The position numbers were made by a program, and so were the translations under genes. From the NCBI RefSeq assembly GCF_029910215.1, contig NZ_CP110396.1, positions 1,860,001 through 1,924,000 of the forward strand: DNA of 64,000 bases. Reading direction: 5' to 3'. Below the pieces are notes generated by a model that ran no database searches, was not told the DNA's origin, and saw nothing but the letters and a program-made list of their open reading frames with translations. Origin of the DNA: Paraburkholderia sp. D15 (GTDB lineage: Bacteria; Pseudomonadota; Gammaproteobacteria; Burkholderiales; Burkholderiaceae). Positions 26,266 to 35,706 of this stretch are shown here, piece by piece (the first letter of the stretch is position 1; each line of letters begins with the position of its first letter).

Positions 26266-27015
26266 TCAGCGAGCTTCGGCGGCCCACGCTTCGGCATCGG
26301 CGCCGGCGGGAATGCGCATCGGCGACGACGGATCGGTCGCCGCGCGCCACACGGCTTCGGCCACATCCTGCGACAGCGTGACCGGCGACGACGTGTCCTG
26401 CAGATGCGCGAACACCTGCTTCACGACATCGGCATAGGTCTCGTCATCCAGCCCATGCATGTGAGCGCGCGCATTGTCGCCAAAACGCGTTTCGGGCGAA
26501 CGGCCCGGCAACACGAGACGCGTCCGCACGCCGAACGGTTCGAGTTCCAGCGCCATCGACTCCGTGAACGCATTGACCGCCGCCTTGCTCGCGCGATACG
26601 CGCCGATCAAAGGCATCGCCCTCAGCGTGACGCTCGACGTCACATTCACGATGACACCCGCCCGACGCTGCCGAAACTGCGGCAGCACCGCCTGCGTCAG
26701 CGCGATCGTGCCGAACGTGTTGGTTTCGAAAAGCTCGCGCACCGTGTCGAGCGGCACGAACTCGGCGGGCGAAGCGGCACCGAACCCCGCGTTATTGACG
26801 AGCACGTCGATCGGCCCGGCGGCCTCGACAGCATGGCGAATACTGTCGGGATCGGTGACGTCGAGCGCGAGTACGCGCAAGCGTTCCGATGGCGGCAACA
26901 GATCGGCGCGCGGCGTGCGCATCGTCGCGATGACGTGCCAGTCGCGTGCGAGAAAGTAGCGGGCGATTTCGAGTCCAAAGCCGGACGAGCAGCCGGTAAT
27001 CAATACGGTGTTCAT
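26266..27015 (-). CDS. short-chain dehydrogenase/reductase
   Basis: A 249-residue classical SDR. The NAD(P)-binding TGCSSGFG motif is at the N-terminus, NNAG near residue 77, the catalytic Ser in VTSSV and YRASK with Tyr and Lys. CAGGAG precedes ATG 27015. It diverges from an AraC regulator (27116), a common arrangement in which the regulator controls the reductase. The substrate is not predictable. About 260 bases between this gene's end and the RlpA-like gene hold nothing recognisable. Confidence 0.9.
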   Translation of the reverse strand: MNTVLITGCSSGFGLEIARYFLARDWHVIATMRTPRADLLPPSERLRVLALDVTDPDSIRHAVEAAGPIDVLVNNAGFGAASPAEFVPLDTVRELFETNTFGTIALTQAVLPQFRQRRAGVIVNVTSSVTLRAMPLIGAYRASKAAVNAFTESMALELEPFGVRTRLVLPGRSPETRFGDNARAHMHGLDDETYADVVKQVFAHLQDTSSPVTLSQDVAEAVWRAATDPSSPMRIPAGADAEAWAAEAR

Positions 27016-27115
27016 CGAAACTCCTGAATGATGATTGAACGTGTCCGTACGATAGATCGTCGAAGCCGTACTCGCTACAATCGAGAATCCAAATTTCATT
27101 CGCGAGAGTCCGGCG

Positions 27116-28033
27116 ATGATCGATCCACTGGCCGAAGTCGTCACGCTGCTGCAACCCGGCGCGCGTTTCTCCAAACTCGTGTTCGGCGCGAGTCCCTGGC
27201 GCATCAGCCGTTCGGACGCTGGCCAGCCGTTTTATTGCGTGGTGCTGGAGGGCGGTTGCCGTATGGCGATCGACAGTCACGATCCGTTCGAGGTGCTGTC
27301 GGGCGACTTCGTGCTGATTCCGGCCGCCTACGGCGTCGCGATGTCGAGCCTCGAAGTGCCGCCGCCCGGCGTCGAGATGCCGGCGCCCACCCCGCTAGGC
27401 AACAACGAATTCAGAATCGGCGCAGCGGATAACCCGATCGACTCGCGAATGATGGTGGGCCATTGCAGCTTCGGTTCGCCGGATGCCGCGCTGCTGGTGT
27501 CGCTGCTGCCGCAATACGTGCATGTGCGCGGCGAACATCGGTTGGCGACGCTCGTGCAACTGGTGCGAGAGGAATCGCGCGAGCAACGTCCGGCGCGAGA
27601 GGTGGTGCTGTCGCGTTTGCTCGAAGTGCTGCTGATCGAGGCATTGCGCTCGGCCGCGGGCACGAATGCGTCGCCGGGTCTCGTGCGTGGACTCGCCGAT
27701 GGACGCCTGGCGGCCGCGATTCGCGGCATGCATGAACACCCGACGCGCGCGTGGACCGTCGCGCAACTGGCGAAGGAAGCCGCGCTATCGCGCTCGACGT
27801 TCTTCGAACGCTTCAGCCGCGCGGTTGGCGTGGCGCCGATGGAATATCTGCTCGGCTGGCGCATGGCGCTCGCGAAAGATCTGCTTCGTCGCAATGAAGG
27901 GCGCGTCGCCGAAATTGCGCAGCGTGTCGGCTATAGCTCCGCGAGTACATTCAGCGTCGCGTTCACGCGGCATGTCGGTCGTCCGCCCGCGCAATACGCG
28001 CGCGAACAGCAGGCGGTATTGAGTGGCGAGTAA
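27116..28033 (+). CDS. AraC-family regulator with cupin sensor domain
   Basis: A 305-residue regulator. The N-terminal half is a cupin-type sensor (residues ~20-180, typical of the AraC_N/cupin_6 group) and the C-terminal ~100 residues form the double helix-turn-helix (WTVAQLAKEAALSRSTFFERF and VAEIAQRVGYSSASTFSVAF). Members of this group often sense small organics and activate adjacent oxidoreductases. It is divergent from the SDR gene at 27015, its likely target. Confidence 0.9.
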   Translation: MIDPLAEVVTLLQPGARFSKLVFGASPWRISRSDAGQPFYCVVLEGGCRMAIDSHDPFEVLSGDFVLIPAAYGVAMSSLEVPPPGVEMPAPTPLGNNEFRIGAADNPIDSRMMVGHCSFGSPDAALLVSLLPQYVHVRGEHRLATLVQLVREESREQRPAREVVLSRLLEVLLIEALRSAAGTNASPGLVRGLADGRLAAAIRGMHEHPTRAWTVAQLAKEAALSRSTFFERFSRAVGVAPMEYLLGWRMALAKDLLRRNEGRVAEIAQRVGYSSASTFSVAFTRHVGRPPAQYAREQQAVLSGE

Positions 28034-28112
28034 ACCGCATTCATCGTCATGAGCGGTCGACCTATGCAAAAATGCCGGGCATTCAATAAAACTTAACGAC
28101 ACGGAATCGCAC

Positions 28113-28730
28113 ATGGGCCTTCGCGAAGAACTCGCCGACTTTTATCGCCGTAGCGGATTCGGGCCGGTGGTCGGTGCAAGGCCGCGCACGGTGCCGGTAT
28201 TTACGGGGTGCATGCTGGTGCCGCTGCCCAATATCGAAGTGCGGCGCCGTTATCTGAAGTACCACGACCTTCATCATCTGATTACCGGCTATAGCGTCGG
28301 TCGCATTGGCGAAGGAGAAGTGAGCGCGTGGGAGTTGGGAACCGGCTCGGCGTTCGTGTCGCCGACGCTCGGTGTCATGAACCTGATTGCATTGTCGACC
28401 GGGCTTGTGTTGAAACCAGGGCGTATGTGGGCCGCGTTCAAAAGCGGTTGCACGAGCCGCAATCTGTACCGCCAGGCGGTGCGCGCCGAAATCGATCGGG
28501 ACCACTGGCAGGACGTGGACGCGCTCCGCGCGGACTTCCTTCATTCACGAAAGCGCCGAGGTATCGCCCCGTTGCGCGCGATCGAATTCGCGTGCTATTC
28601 GATCGCCGCGATGTTCATTCACGCACTGATTGCGATACCCGCGGTCATCATGCGGTTCGTGACCGATATCACCTTGGGGTATTCGTTTTTTCAGGCAGTG
28701 AAGCCGAAGAAGCGCACGGATCTTTACTGA
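28113..28730 (+). CDS. Coq4-family protein
   Basis: A 205-residue protein resembling the ubiquinone biosynthesis protein Coq4. The family's metal-binding HDxxH motif is present as KYHDLHHLITGY (near residue 53), and GEVSAWELGTG follows. In eukaryotes Coq4 helps organise the CoQ complex; more recent work assigns it a role in ring decarboxylation/hydroxylation. A C-terminal hydrophobic stretch (ACYSIAAMFIHALIAIPAVI) could interact with the membrane. It stands alone between an AraC gene and a beta-lactamase-fold gene. Confidence 0.75.
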   Translation: MGLREELADFYRRSGFGPVVGARPRTVPVFTGCMLVPLPNIEVRRRYLKYHDLHHLITGYSVGRIGEGEVSAWELGTGSAFVSPTLGVMNLIALSTGLVLKPGRMWAAFKSGCTSRNLYRQAVRAEIDRDHWQDVDALRADFLHSRKRRGIAPLRAIEFACYSIAAMFIHALIAIPAVIMRFVTDITLGYSFFQAVKPKKRTDLY

Positions 28731-28794
28731 GAACTTGAGAATTTGAGAACTCGAAGCGCTCGCCGGCTTCAATCCGGTTCACCGGAGAACAACC

Positions 28795-29970
28795 TCAACG
28801 CGCCCCGGGTTCCGCGCCGATTCCGCTGGCGTTCTCAGCGGCCTCGGTCAACCATACGAGCCGTTCCATCTTCGATTGCCCCATGCGTTTCGACGTGAGC
28901 CGCGAATCCACCAGATTCACCACCACGAGATCGAGCGACGGCACCACCACCGCGTATTGACCCAAATGACCATCGGCCCAGAACGTGGGTCGCAAGAGCG
29001 CCATCTTCGGCGTGCGGATGCCATCCGCCGGCGCGCTGGTCCACCACATGTACCCATAGCCGCCGGTCGGCGTATCGGATACCGCGCGCGTCGATTCGGC
29101 GACCCATTGCGCCGGCACGATCTGCTGGTCGCGCCAGCGGCCGTCATGCAGATACAGCAGCGCGAATCGCGCGAGATCGCGCGCGCTCATATTGAACGGA
29201 TAAGCGGGGTAACGCGTGGCGAGACCGCCCGAAACATAGTGCCCATCCGACGGCCGGTAATCCTGCATGCCGACAGGCTTCGCGATCTCCGTTTGCAGCG
29301 CCTGGAAAATATCCGCGCCGGTCGCTTTCTCATAGATCGCACCGACCGTATTGAAGTCCCAGTTGTTGTAATACCAGAACGTCCCCGGTGGATGACTGTA
29401 ACGCGGTGGCTTGGACGCCTCCATCTGCGCCGTTTCATAGACGGTCGGATGATAGACGCCCGAGCGTGCCTCCAGCAGCATGCGCACGGTCGCCTGCTTT
29501 TCGGTTGGCGTAAGCGCGGGCTCGTTGTCGTCGATACCGAGTTGTGCGAGCGTGTCGTCGAGGTGGATCTGTCCGCGCTCGACGGCTATGCCGATCAGTG
29601 CGCTCATGAAGCTCTTGCGTGCCGAGTGGAGATTCGATTTCCTCGATACGTCGCCCCATTCCGCGAGCACGACGCCATCGTGAACGATCATGCCGGACGT
29701 CGAGCCCTGCTGTTTCGCGTAGGCTACGGCGCGGTCGATTCCTTCCTGCGAGAAGCCATGCATGGGCGGCGCGGCGTGCGTCCACTCGGCGCCGGGATAG
29801 ATGGATTGCGGCGTGTAGGAGACGGGCGCTTGCGCGGCGGATGCCGGCGATTGCTGCTCCGCTGCGCAAGCGCCGAGCATCGCAACGATGCCGGCGGCGA
29901 GCGCGCCGCGCGCGATGTGGGACACCCGATGGGTTGTGCAACGGCCCGACATTTCGTTCTTGTGTGGCAT
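28795..29970 (-). CDS. beta-lactamase-fold serine hydrolase, lipoprotein
   Basis: A 391-residue serine beta-lactamase/penicillin-binding-protein-like hydrolase. A signal peptide ends in a lipobox (MLGAC), indicating a lipid-anchored protein. The active-site SxxK is seen as SARKSF and the YxN element as YYNNWDF. The family includes esterases and D-amino-acid hydrolases (class C-like, 6-aminohexanoate-dimer hydrolase-like). ATG 29970 or 29952 could start it; the frame further up to 30036 is unlikely. It is a single gene upstream of which an AraC-GyrI gene ends. Confidence 0.85.
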   Translation of the reverse strand: MPHKNEMSGRCTTHRVSHIARGALAAGIVAMLGACAAEQQSPASAAQAPVSYTPQSIYPGAEWTHAAPPMHGFSQEGIDRAVAYAKQQGSTSGMIVHDGVVLAEWGDVSRKSNLHSARKSFMSALIGIAVERGQIHLDDTLAQLGIDDNEPALTPTEKQATVRMLLEARSGVYHPTVYETAQMEASKPPRYSHPPGTFWYYNNWDFNTVGAIYEKATGADIFQALQTEIAKPVGMQDYRPSDGHYVSGGLATRYPAYPFNMSARDLARFALLYLHDGRWRDQQIVPAQWVAESTRAVSDTPTGGYGYMWWTSAPADGIRTPKMALLRPTFWADGHLGQYAVVVPSLDLVVVNLVDSRLTSKRMGQSKMERLVWLTEAAENASGIGAEPGAR

Positions 29971-30094
29971 GCGTGGTCTCGCTGGCGGTTCGACTGCTGA
30001 CTTTAACGTGATTCGCCGAAAAATCCGTCGTCGCATCGCCAGTCAGTTTGAACCATCGGCGTGACCACGTCGATGACGAAGGCCTACGCGCCGC

Positions 30095-30928
30095 TCAACG
30101 CTTCAGCGGCAACCAGATTTCGAATCCACCCATGCCGCTGATCGGATCGAACTTCTCGTCGTAACGTTCGAAGTTCGGCGCATCCGCCGGCGTGTGTCCC
30201 GATGCGGGCAGCCATTGATTCCAGATCGTATTCACGGTGCGCCGGATCGTCGACACGTGATCGCGATGACTGAACACCGCGTACCGTTGCGCGGGTATGC
30301 GCACCCGAGCGAATTCGGGCGGCAGTGCCGAAAAATCGCCGACTTCGACGCCGCATAGGTAGTCGAAGTTACCCGCGTCGTCGGCGTTGCAGCAGACGCC
30401 GTAGGCCACGCCGCCTACTTGCCCCGGCACCTTGCCGAAGTACGCGTTAAAGCGCTGCCACTGCGACGGAATGGCCGTGCTGGTATCGCACGTATAACGC
30501 TCGCTCAGTCCCGCGACGAGCAACGGCCGGCCGTCCTCGAAGCGAGGCGGTTCGAGATGCGTGAGTAAGGATTCGTCCATTTTGATCGGCTCCACGATGG
30601 CAAGGTTGTCGAGATGACCTCGTGCGCGCAACGCGTCGGGCGTAAGCCCGAACTGCTCGCGAAACGCGCGCGTGAATGCTTCGTGTGAGCCGTAGCCGGC
30701 TTCGATCGCGACCGCCAGGATATCGGGCGCGCCGTCGGCGAGCCGGCGTGCGGCTTCGCTCAATCGACGCGCACGCACGTAGCGCATCACCGACAAACCC
30801 GTGGCCGCTTCGAATGCCCGCGCCATGTGAAAGCGCGAGACGCAGCCACCATTGGCGATGTCGTCGAGCGTCAACTCGCCGGCAAAATGGCTTTCGATAA
30901 ACCAGAGCGCTTTCCCCACCGGATTCAT
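30095..30928 (-). CDS. AraC-family regulator with GyrI-like effector domain
   Basis: A 277-residue regulator. The N-terminal ~110 residues are an AraC double helix-turn-helix (LTLDDIANGGCVSRFHMARAF and AVAIEAGYGSHEAFTRAF), and the C-terminal part is a GyrI/SOUL-like ligand-binding domain (VAGLSERYTC ... FEIWLPLKR). This is the architecture of Rob and of multidrug-sensing activators. GAGGG just before the ATG supports this start over the GTG 12 bases upstream. It precedes the DHA2 exporter gene but is not obviously co-transcribed; regulation of that exporter is a guess. Confidence 0.88.
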   Translation of the reverse strand: MNPVGKALWFIESHFAGELTLDDIANGGCVSRFHMARAFEAATGLSVMRYVRARRLSEAARRLADGAPDILAVAIEAGYGSHEAFTRAFREQFGLTPDALRARGHLDNLAIVEPIKMDESLLTHLEPPRFEDGRPLLVAGLSERYTCDTSTAIPSQWQRFNAYFGKVPGQVGGVAYGVCCNADDAGNFDYLCGVEVGDFSALPPEFARVRIPAQRYAVFSHRDHVSTIRRTVNTIWNQWLPASGHTPADAPNFERYDEKFDPISGMGGFEIWLPLKR

Positions 30929-31050
30929 ATCGGCCCTCACGTCAGCATGAAACCAGCTTAATCAAGCGCGGACGCACGCATTTGATCGGAATTGCGGTTG
31001 CGGCGTCGGCAGATCGAAACGCGTTTTCAAGGCGAGGGCGAATGCAATCG

Positions 31051-32514
31051 TCAGTTCTGCGTCGCCGCTTTGCCTTGCGTCGCGGAGGCGGATGTCTCGT
31101 CATGTTGAGCCGGGCGGCCCGCGCGCAACAACAAGCCGCCGAGAATGCCCGCTGCCGCCGCGAAAATCGCCCCGAACAGAAACGCCACGTGATACCCGCT
31201 ATTGAGCGCCGCCACCGTGCCTTGCGACGCCTGCATCGCGTCGCTGCGCGCGGCGGCAAGACTCGCCAGCACCGCGAGACCGAGTGCGCCGCCCATCATG
31301 AACGACGTATTGACGATACCCGACGCAAGACCCGAATCGCTCGGATCGACATCGCTCATCGCGGCGAGCAGCACCGGATTGAACGCGATGCCCGCGCCGA
31401 AGCCGAGCAGGATCATGCCCGGCATCACGTCGATTACAAAGCTGCCGTCCACCGGTGCGCGAGCGAACAACGCGAGACCGCACGCGGCAACCAGCAGGCC
31501 GACGGCGAGCGGAATGCGCAGACCGAAGCGCATCACCGCGCGCGCCGAAAGGCCCAGCGAAAACAGACCCATGATCAGATTGGCCGGCAGGAACGCGAGC
31601 CCGACCTGTAGCGGCCGATAGCCGAGCACACGCTGCAGATACAGCGCCGAGATAAAGAACCACGCGAACATCGCCGCGGCCCACAGCACGCCGACCACAT
31701 TCGCGGTCGCGACATTGCGCAGGCGAAACAGCGCGAGCGGCATCAACGGATGCTCGACGCGCGCCTCGATGATCAGGAACACGGTCAGCAACGCGAGCGC
31801 GGCGAACAGCAGGCCGAGCGTCTGCAGCGACGTCCAGCCGGCTTCGTTGCCGTTGACGACCGCATACACGGCGAGCATCAGCGATGCCGTCACCGACACC
31901 GCGCCCGCCACGTCGAGCTTTTCGCCGTGCGCGTGCCCCGGCGCCGACGGCAGCAGCGCGACGCACAGCGCGTACACCGCGATGCCGATCGGCAGGTTGA
32001 CGAGAAAGATCCAGTGCCAGCTGAGCAGATTGGTCAGCAGACCGCCGAGCAACACGCCGATGCTGCCGCCGCCCGCACACACGAAGCCGTAGACGCCCAT
32101 CGCCTTTGCGCGTTCGCCGGGTTCGGTGAACAGATTCATGATGAGCGACAGCGATACGGCCGATACGACAGCGCCGCCCAAACCCTGCACCGCCCGCGCG
32201 CAGACCAGCAGTACCTGCGAATTCGCGAGGCCGCACGCGAGCGAAGCCAGCGTGAACAACGTGATGCCGCCGAGGAACAGTTTGCGATGGCCGTACAGAT
32301 CGCCGAGCCGCCCGCCGAGCAGCAGACAGCCGCCGAACGTCAGCATGTACGCATTGACCACCCACACGAGCGAGGTTTCGGTAAAGCCGAGGTCCGCCGC
32401 AATGGACGGCAATGCGACGTTCACGATCGTCGTGTCGAGCACGATCATGAGTACGCCGAGGCACAGAACGACGAGTGCCAGCCAGCGCTGCCTGCCGTGG
32501 AGGGAATGGGTCAT
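31051..32514 (-). CDS. MFS drug exporter, DHA2 (14-TMS) family
   Basis: A 487-residue major facilitator of the DHA2/EmrB type. The first helix ends in LDTTIVNVALPSIAADLG, the hallmark motif of this family, and LGGRLGDLYGHRK is the loop 2-3 MFS signature. About 14 hydrophobic segments are visible. It exports drugs or organic compounds by proton antiport. CAGGAG precedes ATG 32514. A GC-rich perfect hairpin lies about 75 bases upstream of the start. Confidence 0.93.
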   Translation of the reverse strand: MTHSLHGRQRWLALVVLCLGVLMIVLDTTIVNVALPSIAADLGFTETSLVWVVNAYMLTFGGCLLLGGRLGDLYGHRKLFLGGITLFTLASLACGLANSQVLLVCARAVQGLGGAVVSAVSLSLIMNLFTEPGERAKAMGVYGFVCAGGGSIGVLLGGLLTNLLSWHWIFLVNLPIGIAVYALCVALLPSAPGHAHGEKLDVAGAVSVTASLMLAVYAVVNGNEAGWTSLQTLGLLFAALALLTVFLIIEARVEHPLMPLALFRLRNVATANVVGVLWAAAMFAWFFISALYLQRVLGYRPLQVGLAFLPANLIMGLFSLGLSARAVMRFGLRIPLAVGLLVAACGLALFARAPVDGSFVIDVMPGMILLGFGAGIAFNPVLLAAMSDVDPSDSGLASGIVNTSFMMGGALGLAVLASLAAARSDAMQASQGTVAALNSGYHVAFLFGAIFAAAAGILGGLLLRAGRPAQHDETSASATQGKAATQN

Positions 32515-32589
32515 GCGGGGACTCCTGTGGGGCGATCGACCGGTCTTGTTGCCGGGCTTCGGGCCGGCCGGTTCACGCGGATGGCGGAC

Positions 32590-32614
32590 GGCACCGCTCG
32601 CTGCGAGCGGTGCC
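32590..32614. repeat. perfect 11-base-arm hairpin upstream of the DHA2 gene
   Basis: GGCACCGCTCG (32590-32600) and CGAGCGGTGCC (32604-32614) are exact reverse complements around CTG. It could end gst transcription or structure the exporter leader. There is no T-run. Confidence 0.5.
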
Positions 32615-32747
32615 GGCAACCCGTTGACGACTATGGGTTTTTCAGTCTAGCACCCGCCAGTTTCGCGTCACAACTACGAGTTTCTGGGTGCAATGCGACA
32701 CGCCGCGCCACACCACACCGCTCAGTGGTCAAGCCCCGTTACCAAAC

Positions 32748-33425
32748 TCAATCGCCGCTGACCATTTCGTACTTGCCGCCGCGTTCCAGCGCTCGTTGAT
32801 ACGCCGGCCGCGCGTGAATCCGTTTGAGGAACGCATCGATCGCGGGAATCTGGCCGGCCATGCCGCCGCGCGCGGTGGCGGCTTCGAGCGGGAAGCTCAT
32901 CTGCACGTCGGCCGCTGTGAAATCGTCACCGACGAACCAGCCGGTCGCACTCAATTCCTTATCGATGTAGCCGAGATGCAGCTTCAACTGCGGGTCGATA
33001 AAGCTGGATTGCAACGTGCCGGCGATCTTGCGCGCGATCGGCTTCGCGAAGAAGGGCATCGGCGCGCTGGCGATGCGCAGCGCCACCAGCTTCAGCAGCA
33101 GCGGCGGCATCGCCGAGCCTTCCGCATAGTGCAGCCAGTACGTGTAGCGCAGATGCTCGGGCGTACCTGGCGCCGGCGCGAATCGCCCCTGGCCATATTT
33201 ACCGATCAGGTACTCGACGATCGCACCGGATTCGGCAATGGTCTGGCCTTCGTCGGTAATAACCGGCGATTTGCCGAGCGGATGCACCGCGCGCAACTCG
33301 GGCGGCGCGAGCATGGTCTTCGGATCGCGCTGGTAGCGCTTGATTTCGTACGGGACGCCAAGCTCTTCGAGTAGCCACAGCACGCGCTGCGAGCGGGAGT
33401 TGTTCAGATGATGGACAGTGAGCAT
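32748..33425 (-). CDS. glutathione S-transferase
   Basis: A 225-residue soluble GST. The N-terminal thioredoxin-like domain (MLTVHHLNNSRSQRVLWLLEE) has the family's cis-Pro (SPVITDEG) and ESGAIVEYL glutathione-binding region; the C-terminal domain is all-helical. Ser in NNSRS occupies the catalytic position seen in beta/theta-like classes. It conjugates glutathione to electrophiles or has peroxidase activity. It stands alone between the DHA2 exporter and the 2-aminobenzoate operon, with about 150 gene-free bases on one side. Confidence 0.9.
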   Translation of the reverse strand: MLTVHHLNNSRSQRVLWLLEELGVPYEIKRYQRDPKTMLAPPELRAVHPLGKSPVITDEGQTIAESGAIVEYLIGKYGQGRFAPAPGTPEHLRYTYWLHYAEGSAMPPLLLKLVALRIASAPMPFFAKPIARKIAGTLQSSFIDPQLKLHLGYIDKELSATGWFVGDDFTAADVQMSFPLEAATARGGMAGQIPAIDAFLKRIHARPAYQRALERGGKYEMVSGD

Positions 33426-33550
33426 GGTCAGGGGGCGAGGGTCGTGTTGGCGAATGGAGTGCCCATCATAGGGGCGTTGCGCAGAGGCGGGGCTCTAGTC
33501 GCACGTCGTCTCGCATGACTGTCGACGCATCGCGCTCATGCGGGAACGTA

Positions 33551-33576
33551 GGAACCGGACACGACCGTCCGGTCCC
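33551..33576 (-). terminator. hairpin ending the 2-aminobenzoate operon
   Basis: Arms at 33551-33560 and 33567-33576 match at 9 of 10 positions (core ACCGGAC/GTCCGGT) around a 6-base loop. It abuts the stop codon of the CoA ligase gene, the last gene of the leftward operon. The T content after it is modest. Confidence 0.5.
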
Positions 33577-35220
33577 TTACGCCATCGCCCGTAACTCGAA
33601 GCGCTTCAGCTTGCCCGTCTCAGTACGCGGCAGCGCGCCGACGAAGCTGATCACGCGCGGATATTTATACGGCGCCACGCTGCGCTTCACGTAGCCCTGC
33701 AACTGCTCGACCATCGCGTCGCCGGCCTCATAGCCCGGATTCAGCACGACGAACGCCTTGACGATCTGGCCGCGCGTTTCGTCTGGCACGCCGATCACGC
33801 CGCATTCGGCCACCGCCTCGTGCTGCAGCAACACGCTCTCCACCTCGGGGCCGGAAATGTTGTAGCCGGCGGAGACGATCATGTCGTCGGCGCGCGCCTG
33901 GTAAAACACATAGCCGTCCGCGTCGAGATAGACCGAGTCGCCGGGCAGATTCCAGCCGTCGCGCACGAACTTCTTCTGCCGTTCGTCGGCGAGATAGCGG
34001 CAGCCGGTCGGGCCGCGCACCGCGAGCTTGCCGATCGTGCCGGGCGCGACCGGCTGCATGTCGTCGTCCACGGCTTGCACGACGTAGCCCGGCACCGCGC
34101 GGCCGATCGCGTGCGGGCGGATCGCATCGCCCTGCGCGGCAATGAAAATATGGATCAGCTCGGTACCGCCGATGCCGTCGATCATGTCGATGCCGGTCGC
34201 GTCGTGCCATAAGCGGCGCGTCGAATCGGGCAATGCCTCGCCGGCCGACACGGTCTTCTTCAAACTCGACATGTCGTGATGCGCGGCAAGCGGCGCCATC
34301 TGCCGGTAGAAAGTCGGCGCGGTGAACATCACCGTCGCGTGAAAACGTCCGACGGTTTGCAGCAGCGTCTCGGGCGTGAGCTTCTCGATCAACACGGTCG
34401 AGGCGCCCGCGCGCAGTGGGAAACACAACAGGCCGCCGAGCCCGAATGTGAAGGCGAGCGGCGGCGTGCCGCAAAAGATGTCGCTCGATGTGGGCTTCAA
34501 CACGTGACGCGGAAACAGATCGCACATCGCCACCACGTCGCGATGAAAATGCATGCAGCCCTTCGGCGCGCCGGTGGTGCCGCTGGTGAAGGCGATCAGG
34601 CAGACGTCGTCGGCGGCGGTGTCGCACGCGGCGAAATGTTCGGGTTTGTTGACGGCCAGTGTTTCGAGCGAATCCGCGGCGTCGTCGTGAAAGAAGCGGG
34701 TTTGCTTCAGGCCCGCGCAATAGAACTCGTCGTTCGGGTCGGTGCAGCGGGCCAGTTCCCCGGTCAGGCGCACGTCGCACAACGCCGCGCCGACCTGCGC
34801 CTTGTCGATGATCTGCTTCAGTTCCTTCGCGCGCAGCAGCGGCATGGTCGGCACCACCACGAGCCCGGCCTTCAACGCGGCCAGCGCGGCGACCGCCATC
34901 TGCAACGTATTGGGGCCGCGCAGCAGCACGCGGTTGCCGGGCTGCAGACCCATCTCGTCGACCAGCACGTGCGCGCTGCGATTCACCAGCGTCAGCAACT
35001 CGCCGTACGTGGTTGCGCGCGGCGCGCCCTCGACGTCCGACCAGATCGCCGGGCGGTCGCGATGCCCCGCCTCGATGCTGCGTTCGAGCAGTTCCGTCGC
35101 GCAGTTCAGCCGCGCAGGGTAGGTCACGTCCGGGTTGTCGAGCAGAAGGACAGGCCATTGATCCTGCGGCGGAAGATTGTCGCGCGCGAAGGTATCGACG
35201 TGTGCTGACGGTTCCATCAT
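33577..35220 (-). CDS. abmG: 2-aminobenzoate-CoA ligase (benzoate-CoA ligase family)
   Basis: A 547-residue ANL-superfamily acyl-CoA synthetase. The P-loop AFTSGTTGAPKGCMHFHRD, the central YxxTE-like region GIGGTELIHIF and C-terminal KTETGKLKRFELR-type lysine are all present. The length and overall style match aryl-CoA ligases acting on benzoates. The operon also encodes 2-aminobenzoyl-CoA monooxygenase/reductase, so anthranilate is the likely substrate: ATP + CoA + 2-aminobenzoate to 2-aminobenzoyl-CoA. This corresponds to the Azoarcus evansii abm pathway. Substrate assignment is from context. Last gene of the operon. Confidence 0.85.
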   Translation of the reverse strand: MMEPSAHVDTFARDNLPPQDQWPVLLLDNPDVTYPARLNCATELLERSIEAGHRDRPAIWSDVEGAPRATTYGELLTLVNRSAHVLVDEMGLQPGNRVLLRGPNTLQMAVAALAALKAGLVVVPTMPLLRAKELKQIIDKAQVGAALCDVRLTGELARCTDPNDEFYCAGLKQTRFFHDDAADSLETLAVNKPEHFAACDTAADDVCLIAFTSGTTGAPKGCMHFHRDVVAMCDLFPRHVLKPTSSDIFCGTPPLAFTFGLGGLLCFPLRAGASTVLIEKLTPETLLQTVGRFHATVMFTAPTFYRQMAPLAAHHDMSSLKKTVSAGEALPDSTRRLWHDATGIDMIDGIGGTELIHIFIAAQGDAIRPHAIGRAVPGYVVQAVDDDMQPVAPGTIGKLAVRGPTGCRYLADERQKKFVRDGWNLPGDSVYLDADGYVFYQARADDMIVSAGYNISGPEVESVLLQHEAVAECGVIGVPDETRGQIVKAFVVLNPGYEAGDAMVEQLQGYVKRSVAPYKYPRVISFVGALPRTETGKLKRFELRAMA

Positions 35221-35310
35221 GGTCTCCGGGGCGTGAGCCGGCTGAAGCGCTGGGGTTGGCTTGGTGAGCGTGCTCGTGCTGCGTGATGCTGGGTCGTTAC
35301 GTCATGCGTG

Positions 35311-35706
35311 TTACTGCGGGATCACGGCGGTCGCCTCGATCTCCACCTTGGCCTCGTCTTCGATCAACGCGACGACCTGGACCGCGCTCATCGCGATGTC
35401 GTAGTCGCCGATCAGCGCGCGAAACGCGTGACCGATCTCGCGCAACGACGCGAGGTATTCGCGTTTGTCGGTGACGTACCACGTCATCCGCACCAGATCC
35501 TTCGGCGCGCCACCCGCCTCGTGCAGCACCGCGACGACATTCTTCAGCGCCTGGATCGCCTGGCCGGCGAACTCGCTGGTCTGGAAGCGCGCCTGGTCGT
35601 CCCAGCCGATCTGACCGGCGATGAACACCTGCGTGCCGGTGGCCGCGACGCCGTTCGCGTAGCCGCGCGGTTTGACCCAGCCGGCGGGAAGAAGAGCTTT
35701 TTTCAT
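35311..35706 (-). CDS. RidA-family protein of the aminobenzoyl-CoA operon
   Basis: A 131-residue YjgF/YER057c/UK114 (RidA) protein. Archetypal RidA hydrolyses enamines/imines to ketones and ammonia, using a conserved Arg near the C-terminus. At that place this protein has Lys (EAKVEIEATAVIPQ), so it belongs to a divergent Rid subgroup whose deaminase activity is uncertain. A role in hydrolysing amino-substituted ring intermediates of this pathway, releasing ammonia, is attractive but inferred. The start overlaps the thioesterase stop (ATGA). Confidence 0.85.
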   Translation of the reverse strand: MKKALLPAGWVKPRGYANGVAATGTQVFIAGQIGWDDQARFQTSEFAGQAIQALKNVVAVLHEAGGAPKDLVRMTWYVTDKREYLASLREIGHAFRALIGDYDIAMSAVQVVALIEDEAKVEIEATAVIPQ

